Source: an uncultured Eubacteriales bacterium
Lineage (GTDB): Bacteria; Bacillota; Clostridia; Christensenellales; Borkfalkiaceae
DNA length: 33,323 nt
Assembly (NCBI GenBank): GCA_949747905.1
Contig: CATKEF010000032.1
Span: 1 to 33,323 of the forward strand
Reading direction: 5' to 3'
In this document: in pieces, positions 1 to 8,102 of the stretch
How positions within the stretch are numbered: position 1 is the stretch's first letter
Layout of the letters: every line of letters begins with the position of its first letter
Program-made: the position numbers and the translations under genes
The notes under the pieces: model-generated
What the model was told of the DNA's origin: nothing
What the model saw: the letters and a program-made list of their open reading frames with translations, nothing else
Database searches by the model: none

Positions 1-768
1 GTTTCCGAAAATCTGACGGACGTAGGCAAGGACGCCTTCAAAGGCTGTTCAAAACTTGCGAAAATTTATCTCGAATCGGAAACGATAGCGAACGCCTTGA
101 CAGGCAACTCGGATTTCGGCGGAATGTTCTATTATGCAACGGACGTTCTCATACCCGAAACAATTACCGCTCCCGAAATTTTCGGCGAAATGTTCAACAA
201 TACGGAAGAGGCTGCCGAGACGGTCGGCGGAGTTATCTATAACAGATACTACGGTGAGGAAATCTGGGTCAGATTCGAAGCCGAGGAAGCTATTTTGTCA
301 GGCGTATCCAACGCTCCTCAGGAAAGCCCGTATTTCGTACGCGGTAGTCACGCATGTTCGGGCGACAAGTATGTCGGAAACTTTAACGTCGAAGGCAACA
401 ACCTGAAATTCGTTATAAATTCTTCGGCTACGGTAAGAGCTAAAGTCGCTATCAGGGTTTCGAGTCTTAACAACCCCAACGGCAACATCAACGCTCCTTT
501 GACGTCTATGTACAAACTTACCGTAAACGGCATTATGCCGGCAGGTTACGAAGAAGTCGTGGTCGTTCCTTCGGAAGAAGGCAAAAAACCGGGCGGAAGC
601 TATGTCGACTTTGTTACGGCTATGTTCGAAATAGACCTTGTAAAAGGTGAAAACATCGTCATTCTCGACGCGGGAACGGCGACAAACAACCTTGACTATA
701 TAGAGCTTGTAACTATGGCGAGACTCACCTGGACGCCGACCGAAAACGGTTTCAGAGGTTGGGACTGA
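1..768 (+). CDS. C-terminal part of a BspA-type leucine-rich-repeat surface protein (5' end outside window)
   Basis: The reading frame is open from base 1, so the gene starts upstream; the TTG at 97 is an ordinary leucine codon. The first visible residues (VGKDAFKGCSKLAKIYLES) match the LRR_5/BspA-type leucine-rich repeat, whose hallmark is AFxGCxxLxxIxLP. After about residue 75 of the fragment comes a beta-rich region beginning WVRFEAEEAIL and ending in NNLDYIELV and LTWT. This resembles the CBM6/CBM35-like jelly rolls that start with an IEAE signature and end with a DYIEL strand. The same tail closes the next gene, so the two are probably cotranscribed: only 42 bp separate them and no terminator is visible. 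A surface-exposed adhesin or glycan-binding role is inferred. No catalytic residues are recognisable. The signal peptide and most repeats lie outside the window. Confidence 0.75.
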   Translation, partial: VSENLTDVGKDAFKGCSKLAKIYLESETIANALTGNSDFGGMFYYATDVLIPETITAPEIFGEMFNNTEEAAETVGGVIYNRYYGEEIWVRFEAEEAILSGVSNAPQESPYFVRGSHACSGDKYVGNFNVEGNNLKFVINSSATVRAKVAIRVSSLNNPNGNINAPLTSMYKLTVNGIMPAGYEEVVVVPSEEGKKPGGSYVDFVTAMFEIDLVKGENIVILDAGTATNNLDYIELVTMARLTWTPTENGFRGWD

Positions 769-810
769 TAAAAAACTTATCTTAAACGATTTCGGAGGAA
801 AAATATAAAA

Positions 811-2850
811 ATGAAATCAAGAAAGTTAATTTGCATAATACTTGCGCTTATGTGCGCGGTATGTTTAGCGATTGTTGCGGCGTGCGGCGGCGGAAACAAT
901 AATGAAAGCGGCACAAGACTTGCGGCGGTTCTGATAACTGCTCAGCCCGATAAAAAAGATTATGTTGAGGGTGAAACCTTCGATAAAACGGGGATGGTGG
1001 TTACCGCAAAGTATTCTGATAACGAAACTGCCGAAGTTACGGATTATACGGTTTCTCCCGCGGGTGCACTGACTAAGGATGTAACAAAGGTAACCGTAAG
1101 CTATACGGAAAAATCCGTAACAAAAACCGCAGATGTAGCTATTACGGTTCGCGCCGATTCCAATCTTGTCGACCTGGAAGTGCTTGCAAGACCTGTCAAA
1201 GTCGATTATTTGGTGGGCGAGGAACTCGAACTGCGCGGGCTGACGCTGCTCGCGAAGTACGGCGACGGCACCACGAGAGAAATCACTTCGGGCTACGTCT
1301 GCTCCAAAGAGGGTGCGCTCACGCTCGACGACCTGAAAATTACGGTAAGTTATACGGAAAGAGGCATAACTGAGACGGCGCAATTCAATATAGTCGTAAA
1401 AGAACCCGTGATATTCACATCGTTGGAAGTAACCACTCCGCCGACGATTACCGCTTACGCCGAGGGCGAAATGTTCAGTCCCGCAGGAATGGTGGTTTCA
1501 GCAGTTTACAGTGACGGTTCGCGCAAGGAAGTTACGGATTATACGTATCCTCTCGAGGGGCTGCATAAGGACGCTACGAAAGTTACGTTAAGTTATACCG
1601 AAGACGGTATCACAAAGACCGTCGACGTAAATATCACTATTAAAAAATATCTTGAGTCAATTTCGGCGAGCGGCACGCATAACTTCAAAGTTGGCGACGT
1701 GTTCACGAAAGACTGGATAAAGGTTACGGGTAATTACAGCGACAGTACTACGATAGATATCGAAGATTTCACGGTAAATAAATCGGGTCAGCTTACGCTC
1801 GAAGACAACGGTACCGAAGTGGAAATTTCCGTCGGCAGCATGAAAGATATCGTTACGCTTACGGTAACAGACTATACCGGAAATCCTTTTGAAATTGGAA
1901 TAGAGGGTGCGGAAGGTACCCAGGTTGACGATAAATCGTCCGACGAAGCCAAGGCGTTTATAGAACAGCATAAGTATAAGGAAGGTTTGAACAATAATGC
2001 GGACGGCATAGCATTCAGATTCAATTCTTCCGCCGCTCAGAAGGTCAAAGTGGAAGTCGTTATGGCGGCGAACGAAGCCGGAGATATGCTTTTGAAAGAT
2101 ATCTTCGATATATCGATAAACGGCTTAAAACTTACGGACGAACTCAACGGAATAACCGTATTCAATCCCGATAAAATTGCTTACTATTATTTCGGAAAAA
2201 TAGTTTTCTCGATAACGGTAACGGAAGGCGATAATACTCTGCGTTTTGTAAGCAACAGCGGCAGAGGAACCAATCTCGCTGGCGTTATCCTCGTTCCAGA
2301 GGACGAAAGCAAGACGATAGGCGCAATGACTACTCCTATTTACAGAATAGAAGCCGAACACGCCGAACTCATCGGTATTCCTACGGACGGTATAGGATTC
2401 GTAGCGGCAAACAAACCCAACAATTCCAACAACAGAACAATAGGTTGGACTCCGCTCGGAATGCAGGTTAAATTTGTAGTCAACTCCGATAAAGCTACAA
2501 CCGCCAAATTTACGGTATGCCTTGCAAGTACGTATAACGGAACAGGCGGTAATATAGAAGTCAGCTTCAAGAATGCGTGGAAAACGACGATAAACGGTGT
2601 GGAATCGGATAAATATGACGACATCATGATAATTCCTTCCGATAAATACAAACAACCTATTCCCGAGGGCGCAGACCATACTCCCTGGTACAACGATTAC
2701 GTAGTTGTTGAGTTTGAAATCGATTTGACGGAGGGCGAGAACGTTATCGTCCTTGAAAAAGTCGGCGGTTCAAATGACTTGGACTATGTCGAAATTACGG
2801 CAAACGCGGTGCTTACCTGGACCGACGTTCCCAACCCCGACAGACCTTAA
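811..2850 (+). CDS. Lipoprotein with four Ig-like (Big_3-type) domains and two C-terminal carbohydrate-binding-like domains
   Basis: The 679-residue product starts with a lipoprotein signal (basic MKSRK, hydrophobic stretch, lipobox VAAC with Cys25), so it should be anchored to the outer face of the membrane. Four repeats follow at about residues 38-114, 119-197, 203-277 and 280-353. They share the pattern YxxGExFdxtGmxVtAxYsDgtxxeVtdY...vtvsYt, typical of bacterial Ig-like domain group 3. Next is a beta-rich region (about 358-505). A last domain (about 512-665) opens with YRIEAEHAEL and ends NDLDYVEI plus LTWT, like the tail of the upstream gene and CBM6/35-type modules. The SD GGAGG (794-798) is 12 nt from the ATG, a long gap, but no better in-frame start is visible. 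A binding or display role for polysaccharide at the cell surface is inferred. There is no glycosidase domain. Confidence 0.8.
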   Translation: MKSRKLICIILALMCAVCLAIVAACGGGNNNESGTRLAAVLITAQPDKKDYVEGETFDKTGMVVTAKYSDNETAEVTDYTVSPAGALTKDVTKVTVSYTEKSVTKTADVAITVRADSNLVDLEVLARPVKVDYLVGEELELRGLTLLAKYGDGTTREITSGYVCSKEGALTLDDLKITVSYTERGITETAQFNIVVKEPVIFTSLEVTTPPTITAYAEGEMFSPAGMVVSAVYSDGSRKEVTDYTYPLEGLHKDATKVTLSYTEDGITKTVDVNITIKKYLESISASGTHNFKVGDVFTKDWIKVTGNYSDSTTIDIEDFTVNKSGQLTLEDNGTEVEISVGSMKDIVTLTVTDYTGNPFEIGIEGAEGTQVDDKSSDEAKAFIEQHKYKEGLNNNADGIAFRFNSSAAQKVKVEVVMAANEAGDMLLKDIFDISINGLKLTDELNGITVFNPDKIAYYYFGKIVFSITVTEGDNTLRFVSNSGRGTNLAGVILVPEDESKTIGAMTTPIYRIEAEHAELIGIPTDGIGFVAANKPNNSNNRTIGWTPLGMQVKFVVNSDKATTAKFTVCLASTYNGTGGNIEVSFKNAWKTTINGVESDKYDDIMIIPSDKYKQPIPEGADHTPWYNDYVVVEFEIDLTEGENVIVLEKVGGSNDLDYVEITANAVLTWTDVPNPDRP

Positions 2851-2872
2851 CATTTCATAGTATTTCTCCAAA

Positions 2873-2911
2873 ATTAAGCCGTGCGGCATTTGTCGCACGG
2901 CTTAATATTTT
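2873..2911 (+). terminator. Rho-independent terminator of the LRR/Ig-like lipoprotein genes
   Basis: A perfect 13-bp inverted repeat (arms ATTAAGCCGTGCG at 2873-2885 and its complement at 2894-2906, loop 2886-2893) lies 22 bp after the stop codon. It is followed by a T-rich tail (ATTTTATTTTC). Confidence 0.85.
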
Positions 2912-2916
2912 ATTTT

Positions 2917-3194
2917 CTCGCGTTGCTCGGAAAGGCAACACTGTGTCATGCTGAGCGTGTTTTGTCGTCCCGAGCGCATTTTGGCTTTGAGCGGTTTTGT
3001 CATGCTGAGCATTTGTATGTCATGCTGAGCGATAGCGAAGCATCCGTTTCCTCGCGTTGCTCGGGATGACGGGGGTGTTACCCTAATAATGTTTGTCACC
3101 CTGAGCGGAGCGAAGGGTATTTTATAATAAAAACCGTCCGCAATTTAAAACGTCATTGTTTTTAGACGTCATTCCGAGCAACGCGAGGAATATT
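2917..3194. repeat. Interspersed GTCATNCYGAGC-type repeat cluster A
   Basis: This part of the 379-bp gap between the lipoprotein gene and xylB holds at least six to eight degenerate copies of one motif, GTCATNCYGAGCGNAGCGAAG, in both orientations. Examples are 2945-2957, 2964-2976, 2999-3010, 3019-3046, 3095-3120 and 3168-3194; inverted copies are at 2917-2930 and 3051-3070. The unit at 3019-3046 and the inverted unit at 3051-3070 form an imperfect hairpin. No gene is supported here; the ORFs through it are spurious translations of the repeat. Confidence 0.75.
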
Positions 3195-3209
3195 AAAATT
3201 GCGGACGGT
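3133..3209 (-). terminator. Terminator of the xylA-xylB operon, with a repeat unit in its loop
   Basis: On the minus strand, just after the xylB stop, a 14-bp perfect stem (ACCGTCCGCAATTT at 3133-3146 and its complement at 3196-3209) is followed by TTTTTATTATAAAAT, a good U-tract. The loop is about 49 nt long, far larger than usual. It contains a complete copy of the interspersed repeat (3168-3194) plus a short direct repeat ACGTCATT (3150-3157 and 3166-3173). Confidence 0.75.
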
Positions 3210-3229
3210 GTTTATCTAATCAGTCTTTA

Positions 3230-4711
3230 TCAAGCCTCTCTCAGCTCTTTGTAAACGTCTTTGAGAGCAGGATAAAGTTTTTTGAATACTTTGTACCGTA
3301 TATCGTAAAATGCCGCGCGTTCCGCGCAGGGATAAACCGTTTCTTCTATCGTCACAAATCTTTCCGTAACTTCTTGAACGTCTTTGAATTCTCCGCATGC
3401 CACGGCTGCGAGCATTGCACCACCGTAAGCAGGTCCCTCGCGGGTTGCGGGAGTTTCCACGGGTACGTTTAGGACGTCGGCTATAATTTGTCTCCAAAGC
3501 GGACTTTTCGCGCCTCCGCCGCATATTCTCGTGCGTGTAACGGGTGCTCCGCACGACTTTGCGATTTCCACGCAGTCGCGGAGAGCGAAAGCAACGCCTT
3601 CCATAACGGCAAGAGTCATTTGACGGCGCGTGACTGAGGGGTTGAGCCCTATAAAAGCGCCGCGCGCGTTGACGTCGTTATGAGGGCTGCGCTCTCCCGT
3701 GAGATAGGGCAGGAAAAACAAATTGTTACGTCCTGCAAACGTTTCCGCTCCCGCCTGTTCCGCGGCAAAGTCGGAAGTATTCAGGATATTCTCCGTCCAC
3801 CAGCCGAGCGCGCTCGCCGCGGAAAGAATGCAACCCATAAGGTGATATTTGCCGTTTGCGTGAGCAAAGGAGTGGAGGGAGTTATTCTCGTCCACCGAGA
3901 ATTCGTCTTTGGAAATGAAGACCGTTCCGCTCGTCCCGAGCGAAATATTACAGTCTCCGTTTTTTATTGTGCCGGTGCCTATTGCCGCCGCCGCGTTGTC
4001 ACCCGCGCCTGCGCAAACCGTTACGTAAAGCGGCAGACCGAGCAGTTCGGCGACCTCGGGTTTCAGTGTCCCGACGGGCTCGGATGATTCTCTGATTTTC
4101 GGCAGTATATCTTCTCTGATACCGCATAATCGGCACATATCAGGGGACCAATCTCTGTTTTTTACATCGAAAAACAGCGTTCCGCTCGCGTCTGAACAGT
4201 CGGTCGTGAACGCACCGCACAGTCTGTATACAAGATAATCTTTCGGTAACATTATTTTTACGGTTTTATTGAAGTTTTCGGGCTCATTTTTCTTCAACCA
4301 TAAAATTTTCGGCGCGGTAAACCCCGCGAATGCAATGTTGGCGGTGTATTCGGAAAGACGGTTACGCCCCACAATATCATTGAGATACGCCGTTTCTTGC
4401 TCCGTTCTGCCGTCGTTCCAGAGTATACACGGTCTTACGACTTTATCGTCTTTATCGAGCAGTACGAGTCCGTGCATCTGTCCGCCGACCCCTATGCCCG
4501 CGACGTTTTCGCGGGGGAAACCGTTCATTAGTTTTTTGATTCCGTTTATCGTTCCGTTATACCAGTCCTCGGGATTCTGTTCGCTCCATCCGTCGCGCGG
4601 ATAGATAACGGGGTAGTATTCGGTTACTGAATTTAAAACGGTACCGTCCCCGGCGACAAGCAACAACTTGACCGAGGACGTTCCCAAATCTATTCCTACA
4701 AAATATTTCAT
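3230..4711 (-). CDS. xylB: Xylulokinase
   Basis: Predicted to phosphorylate D-xylulose with ATP to xylulose 5-phosphate in the cytoplasm, feeding the pentose phosphate pathway. The 493-residue product has the length and layout of FGGY-family kinases: the N-terminal phosphate-binding motif GIDLGTSSVK (residues 6-15), the sugar-contacting GQMH motif (77-80), and the catalytic-base motif GAGDNAAAAIG with Asp238. A C-terminal FGGY signature region (MEGVAFALRDC, then CGGGAKSPLWRQIIADV) follows. It lies 59 bp downstream of xylA on the same strand, preceded by a modest SD (AAAGG). The xylA partner makes xylulokinase much more likely than glycerol, ribulose or gluconate kinase. It ends at the repeat-bearing terminator. 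Confidence 0.95.
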   Translation of the reverse strand: MKYFVGIDLGTSSVKLLLVAGDGTVLNSVTEYYPVIYPRDGWSEQNPEDWYNGTINGIKKLMNGFPRENVAGIGVGGQMHGLVLLDKDDKVVRPCILWNDGRTEQETAYLNDIVGRNRLSEYTANIAFAGFTAPKILWLKKNEPENFNKTVKIMLPKDYLVYRLCGAFTTDCSDASGTLFFDVKNRDWSPDMCRLCGIREDILPKIRESSEPVGTLKPEVAELLGLPLYVTVCAGAGDNAAAAIGTGTIKNGDCNISLGTSGTVFISKDEFSVDENNSLHSFAHANGKYHLMGCILSAASALGWWTENILNTSDFAAEQAGAETFAGRNNLFFLPYLTGERSPHNDVNARGAFIGLNPSVTRRQMTLAVMEGVAFALRDCVEIAKSCGAPVTRTRICGGGAKSPLWRQIIADVLNVPVETPATREGPAYGGAMLAAVACGEFKDVQEVTERFVTIEETVYPCAERAAFYDIRYKVFKKLYPALKDVYKELREA

Positions 4712-4770
4712 ACTTTACCTTTGCGCCCGATTATAATCTGAAATCGGAATAAAAGTTTTTGCCGCGGAAA

Positions 4771-6090
4771 TTATCCGAAAAGAATCTCGTTGATTAGGGA
4801 CTGTAACATTTCCTGTCTGCCGCTTGACGGCTGCGACGGCACGCCGAGCTTTTCCGCATAAGCGGCAAGTTCGCGCAAATTTGTATTCCCCGATATAATT
4901 TTTCTTCCGAGTTCCGTTTTGTGGTAGCTAGCATAGCGTTCGTTCACGAAATCGGTAAGTCTGCCGTCTTCTGTAATTTTTGCCGCATTTATAAGCCCGA
5001 GCGCAAACGTATCCATGCCGAGAATGAATGCGTGGAACATGTCTTCGTAAGTATAGCTCGGTCTGCGGTTCTTTGCGTCGAAATTAATTCCGCCCGTAAG
5101 TCCGCCCGCGCGCAATATTTCCAACATTGCGAACGTTGCGGTGTAAACGTCGTAAGGAAATTCGTCGGTATCCCAACCCAAAAGCCAGTCGCCCTGATTT
5201 GCGTCTATGGAGCCGAGCATGCCGTTTATTGCTGAAATGCGCAGTTCGTGTTCGAAGGTGTGACCGGCAAGTGTGGCGTGGTTTGCTTCTATGTTCATTT
5301 TAAAATCTTTATCTAGATTGTGCGCCTTCAAAAAACCTATCGCCGTCGCCGCGTCGAAATCGTACTGGTGTTTCATAGGCTCTTTCGGTTTCGGTTCTAT
5401 AAAGAAATCGCCCTTAAAACCTATGCTTCTGCCGTAATCGACAGCCATTTTCATAAGACGGGCTATATTTTCCTGTTCTAACGCCACGTCGGTGTTCAAA
5501 AGCGTTTCATAGCCCTCTCTGCCGCCCCAGAAAACATAGCCTTTACCGCCGAGCTTTACGGTTATATCCAACGCTTTTTTTACTTGTGCGGCGGCAAAAG
5601 CGAAAACTTCGGCGCTGTTTGACGAGCCCGCGCCGTTCATAAAACGGGGATTGGAGAACATATTTGCCGTGCCCCAAAGACATTTGATTCCCGTGTCACG
5701 CATTTTTGTAAGTATGTAGTCGGAAATTTCGTCCAGACGGCGGTTTGTTTCCTTTATGTCGTCCGCTTCGGGAACGAGGTCGACGTCGTGCCAGCAGAAG
5801 TATTGTATACCCAGTTTCCGCATAAATTCGAAGCCTGCGTCGACTTTTGCTTTCGCGTGCTGCATCGTGCCCGGTGTCTCGCCGAACGATTTTTCGGCGG
5901 TGCCCCGTCCGAACATGTCCGAACCCGTCGCGCACAAATTGTGCCACCACGCCATGGCAAAGGGTAAATGCTCGCTCATTTTTTTGCCGAGAATTACGCG
6001 CTCGGCGTCGTAAAACCTGAAAGCGAACGGGTTTTTGCTTGCTGCGCCCTCGAATTTAATGTTCGGTATCGATTTGAAATATTCTTTCAT
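4771..6090 (-). CDS. xylA: Xylose isomerase
   Basis: Interconverts D-xylose and D-xylulose (and glucose and fructose in vitro for this family). The 439-residue product is a class II enzyme. The catalytic and metal-binding residues line up at the classical positions: His101 and Asp104 in [11 protein letters not shown], Glu232 and Lys234 in [13 protein letters not shown], Glu268 and His271 in [11 protein letters not shown], Asp296, Asp307, Asp309 and Asp339. The SD AAGGAG (minus strand, complement of 6098-6103) is 7 nt from the ATG. It is the first gene of a xylA-xylB operon, with the promoter expected in the AT-rich gap 6091-6346 that it shares with a divergent GH43 gene. Confidence 0.97.
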   Translation of the reverse strand: MKEYFKSIPNIKFEGAASKNPFAFRFYDAERVILGKKMSEHLPFAMAWWHNLCATGSDMFGRGTAEKSFGETPGTMQHAKAKVDAGFEFMRKLGIQYFCWHDVDLVPEADDIKETNRRLDEISDYILTKMRDTGIKCLWGTANMFSNPRFMNGAGSSNSAEVFAFAAAQVKKALDITVKLGGKGYVFWGGREGYETLLNTDVALEQENIARLMKMAVDYGRSIGFKGDFFIEPKPKEPMKHQYDFDAATAIGFLKAHNLDKDFKMNIEANHATLAGHTFEHELRISAINGMLGSIDANQGDWLLGWDTDEFPYDVYTATFAMLEILRAGGLTGGINFDAKNRRPSYTYEDMFHAFILGMDTFALGLINAAKITEDGRLTDFVNERYASYHKTELGRKIISGNTNLRELAAYAEKLGVPSQPSSGRQEMLQSLINEILFG

Positions 6091-6212
6091 GTAAAAACTC
6101 CTTAGGTTGATTTAAGCGTGGTTTGTTGCTGATTAAAGAATAATACAAAACCTATTTCGGCGAAAGTGACAATCGTTCCGCGTTTGGGTAAAATTGTCTT
6201 TTGTTTGAATAA

Positions 6213-6247
6213 TTTTTACGGTAAAAAATATTGCTTTACAAAGTAAA
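6213..6247. promoter_or_regulatory. Candidate operator: two TTTAC/GTAAA palindromes between xylA and the GH43 gene
   Basis: The divergent gap holds a perfect palindrome with 7-bp arms, TTTTTAC-G-GTAAAAA (6213-6227), and 7 bp later TTTAC-AAA-GTAAA (6235-6247). The positions suit control of xylA and/or GH43 transcription. The binding protein, if any, is unknown, and no regulator gene is adjacent. AT-rich DNA makes short palindromes fairly likely by chance. Confidence 0.35.
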
Positions 6248-6293
6248 ATCGTTTTTGTTTTCAGTAATATCGTGTTTCGTTTACAAAAAAGTA

Positions 6294-6321
6294 TAGACAT
6301 TTTTTCAAATGGAGGTATAAT
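6294..6321 (+). promoter_or_regulatory. Sigma-A promoter of the GH43 gene
   Basis: -35 TAGACA (6294-6299), 16-bp spacer, -10 TATAAT (6316-6321), 25 bp before the start codon. The SD GAGGA (6336-6340) lies 6 nt before the ATG. Confidence 0.7.
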
Positions 6322-6346
6322 TAAATAAAAACCGTGAGGAACAGCG

Positions 6347-7774
6347 ATGAAACAGGCGTACAATCCTTTTTTGCCGAGCTACGAATACATTCCGGACGGC
6401 GAACCGCACGTTTTCGGCGACAGAGTTTATATTTACGGCTCGCACGATAAATTTAACGGAAAATACTTCTGTATGAACGATTACGTCTGTTGGTCGGCGC
6501 CCGTTGACGATTTGAAAAGCTGGCGGTATGAGGGGGTTATCTGGAAGGCGTCGGACGACCCTACCGAAATCAAATGCCTTTTAAAACAGATGTATGCTCC
6601 CGACGTTGTGAAGGGTAGCGACGGAAGATATTATCTTTATTACTTTTTCGGTAACCACGGGACGATAGGGGTGGCTGTCTGCGACACTCCTGCGGGGAGG
6701 TACAGCTATTACGGAAGAGTGCGCTATCCTGACGGTACCGTGCTCGGAAGAAACGGCGAGAAGGATATTTGGCAGTTCGACCCGGGAGTATTCCGCGACG
6801 ACGACGGGAAAATTTATCTGTACACGGGCTTCGCTCCCAAATCGGCAAATATTTTCACGGCGATGAGAAGTCCAAATGTCAACGGCGCAATGGCGGCGGA
6901 GCTTGAAGAAGATATGCTTACCGTTAAGTTGCCATTGAACAGAATAGCCAAAACGCAGCATTGTTCAGAGGGTACCTCTTACAAGGGACACGAGTTTTTC
7001 GAAGCGTCGTCCATGCGTAAGTTCGCCGGAAAATACTATTTTATTTATTCTTCGGTAAAGGGTCACGAGCTCTGCTATGCCGTGGGCGACAGCCCCATGG
7101 GTGAATTCCGCTACGGCGGAACTTTGGTCAGTATCGGCGACGTGGGAATTTCCGAAAAGCCCTTGAATTATCTTGGCAATACTCACGGCAGCGTTGAAAA
7201 GATTAACGGCAAATATTATGTGTTTTACCATAGGCAGACAAACAGACATTGCCATTCGCGTCAGGCTTGCGCGGAGGAGATAACGCTGAATCCTGACGGA
7301 ACTTTTTCTCAGGCGGAAACAACTTCCTGCGGACTGAACGGCGGACCGCTGAAAGCCGAAGGGGAATACGAGGCGAGAATAGCCTGCAATCTGTTTTCCG
7401 TGAACGGCGTCAAATTTTACACTATGAAAACGGCTGCGGGCAGGCATCCGTATTTTACGCAGACGGGGGTGGACAGAGAGCAGGACGGCGACCAGTACAT
7501 TGCAAATTTTTGCAACGGGGCTACGGCAGGATTTAAATATTTCGAGTTTAAAGGCAACAAAAAAATATCCGTGACGGTCAGAGGAAAAGCCCGTGGCAAA
7601 ATGTACGTAAGAGACGGTTTGTCGGGGCATATTGTGGGGGTAATCGTAATAAACAGCGGTAAAAACATTCAAACATTCACGTCTGAAATGAATATCGACA
7701 ACGGAGTAAAACCGTTGTATTTCACTTTTTCGGGTAAGGGCAGGCTGAATTTCATATCTCTGTCTTTCGATTGA
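6347..7774 (+). CDS. Cytoplasmic GH43-family glycosidase (beta-xylosidase / alpha-L-arabinofuranosidase type)
   Basis: The 475-residue product has no signal peptide, so it should act on imported oligosaccharides. The five-blade propeller core carries the three acidic residues of GH43: a likely base Asp17 in YIPDGEPHVFGDRVYIYGSHD, the pKa-modulating Asp145 in WQFDPGVFRDDDGKIYLYTG, and a general acid Glu219 in HEFFEASSMRK. His280 in NTHGSVEKINGKYYVFYH fits the conserved central histidine. The last 130 residues are beta-rich and may be an accessory domain. Divergence from xylA-xylB points to xylo-oligosaccharides or arabinoxylan fragments as substrate. The exact specificity (xylosidase, arabinofuranosidase or both) cannot be told from sequence alone. 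Confidence 0.88.
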   Translation: MKQAYNPFLPSYEYIPDGEPHVFGDRVYIYGSHDKFNGKYFCMNDYVCWSAPVDDLKSWRYEGVIWKASDDPTEIKCLLKQMYAPDVVKGSDGRYYLYYFFGNHGTIGVAVCDTPAGRYSYYGRVRYPDGTVLGRNGEKDIWQFDPGVFRDDDGKIYLYTGFAPKSANIFTAMRSPNVNGAMAAELEEDMLTVKLPLNRIAKTQHCSEGTSYKGHEFFEASSMRKFAGKYYFIYSSVKGHELCYAVGDSPMGEFRYGGTLVSIGDVGISEKPLNYLGNTHGSVEKINGKYYVFYHRQTNRHCHSRQACAEEITLNPDGTFSQAETTSCGLNGGPLKAEGEYEARIACNLFSVNGVKFYTMKTAAGRHPYFTQTGVDREQDGDQYIANFCNGATAGFKYFEFKGNKKISVTVRGKARGKMYVRDGLSGHIVGVIVINSGKNIQTFTSEMNIDNGVKPLYFTFSGKGRLNFISLSFD

Positions 7775-7787
7775 TTTAAAATACAAT

Positions 7788-7830
7788 AAGCTCCCGTCCG
7801 CGAAACACTTCGCGGACGGGAGCTTTTATT
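7788..7830 (+). terminator. Rho-independent terminator of the GH43 gene
   Basis: A perfect 17-bp stem (7788-7804 and 7809-7825, loop ACAC) containing CTCCCGTCCGCG, followed by TTATT, begins 13 bp after the stop codon. Confidence 0.92.
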
Positions 7831-7875
7831 AACAAAGATATTTAGTTAACTGATTATGTTAATCCGAGAGTTTTT

Positions 7876-8076
7876 GTCATCCCGAACAGGTTATATCTTC
7901 CCGAGAATTTTCGTCGTCTCGAGCTCTTTTCCTTCTGTCACTCCGAACTTTTACATTTTGTGATTCCGAGTGAATTCATTTTGTGATTCCGAGTGAATTC
8001 ATTTTGTCATTCCGAGCGAATTCATTTTGTCATTCCGAGCGAATTCATTTTGTCATTCCGAGCGAAGAGAGGAATC
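7876..8076. repeat. Interspersed GTCAT-type repeat cluster B, ending in a 23-bp tandem array
   Basis: This fills most of the 328-bp gap between the GH43 terminator and the end of the AspRS gene. Degenerate single units lie at 7876-7887, 7912-7924 and 7937-7948. A tandem array follows with period 23 (unit GAATTCATTTTGTCATTCCGAGC): 7972-7994, 7995-8017, 8018-8040 and 8041-8063, preceded by a partial unit at 7951-7971. The first units read TGATTCCGAGT and the later ones TCATTCCGAGC. The last unit runs on into the full-length form GCGAAGAGAGGAATCC. No gene is supported; ORFs here are low-complexity translations of the array. Confidence 0.85.
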
Positions 8077-8102
8077 CGAAAAGTCACTGTAAAGTAAATA
8101 AG

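Noticed and set aside
2881-3099. Short ORFs on both strands in the gap after the Ig-like lipoprotein
   Set aside because: They cover a terminator and interspersed repeat units; no SD and no protein-like composition.
7951-8063. CRISPR array
   Set aside because: Units are strictly contiguous with no unique spacers, and there are no cas genes.
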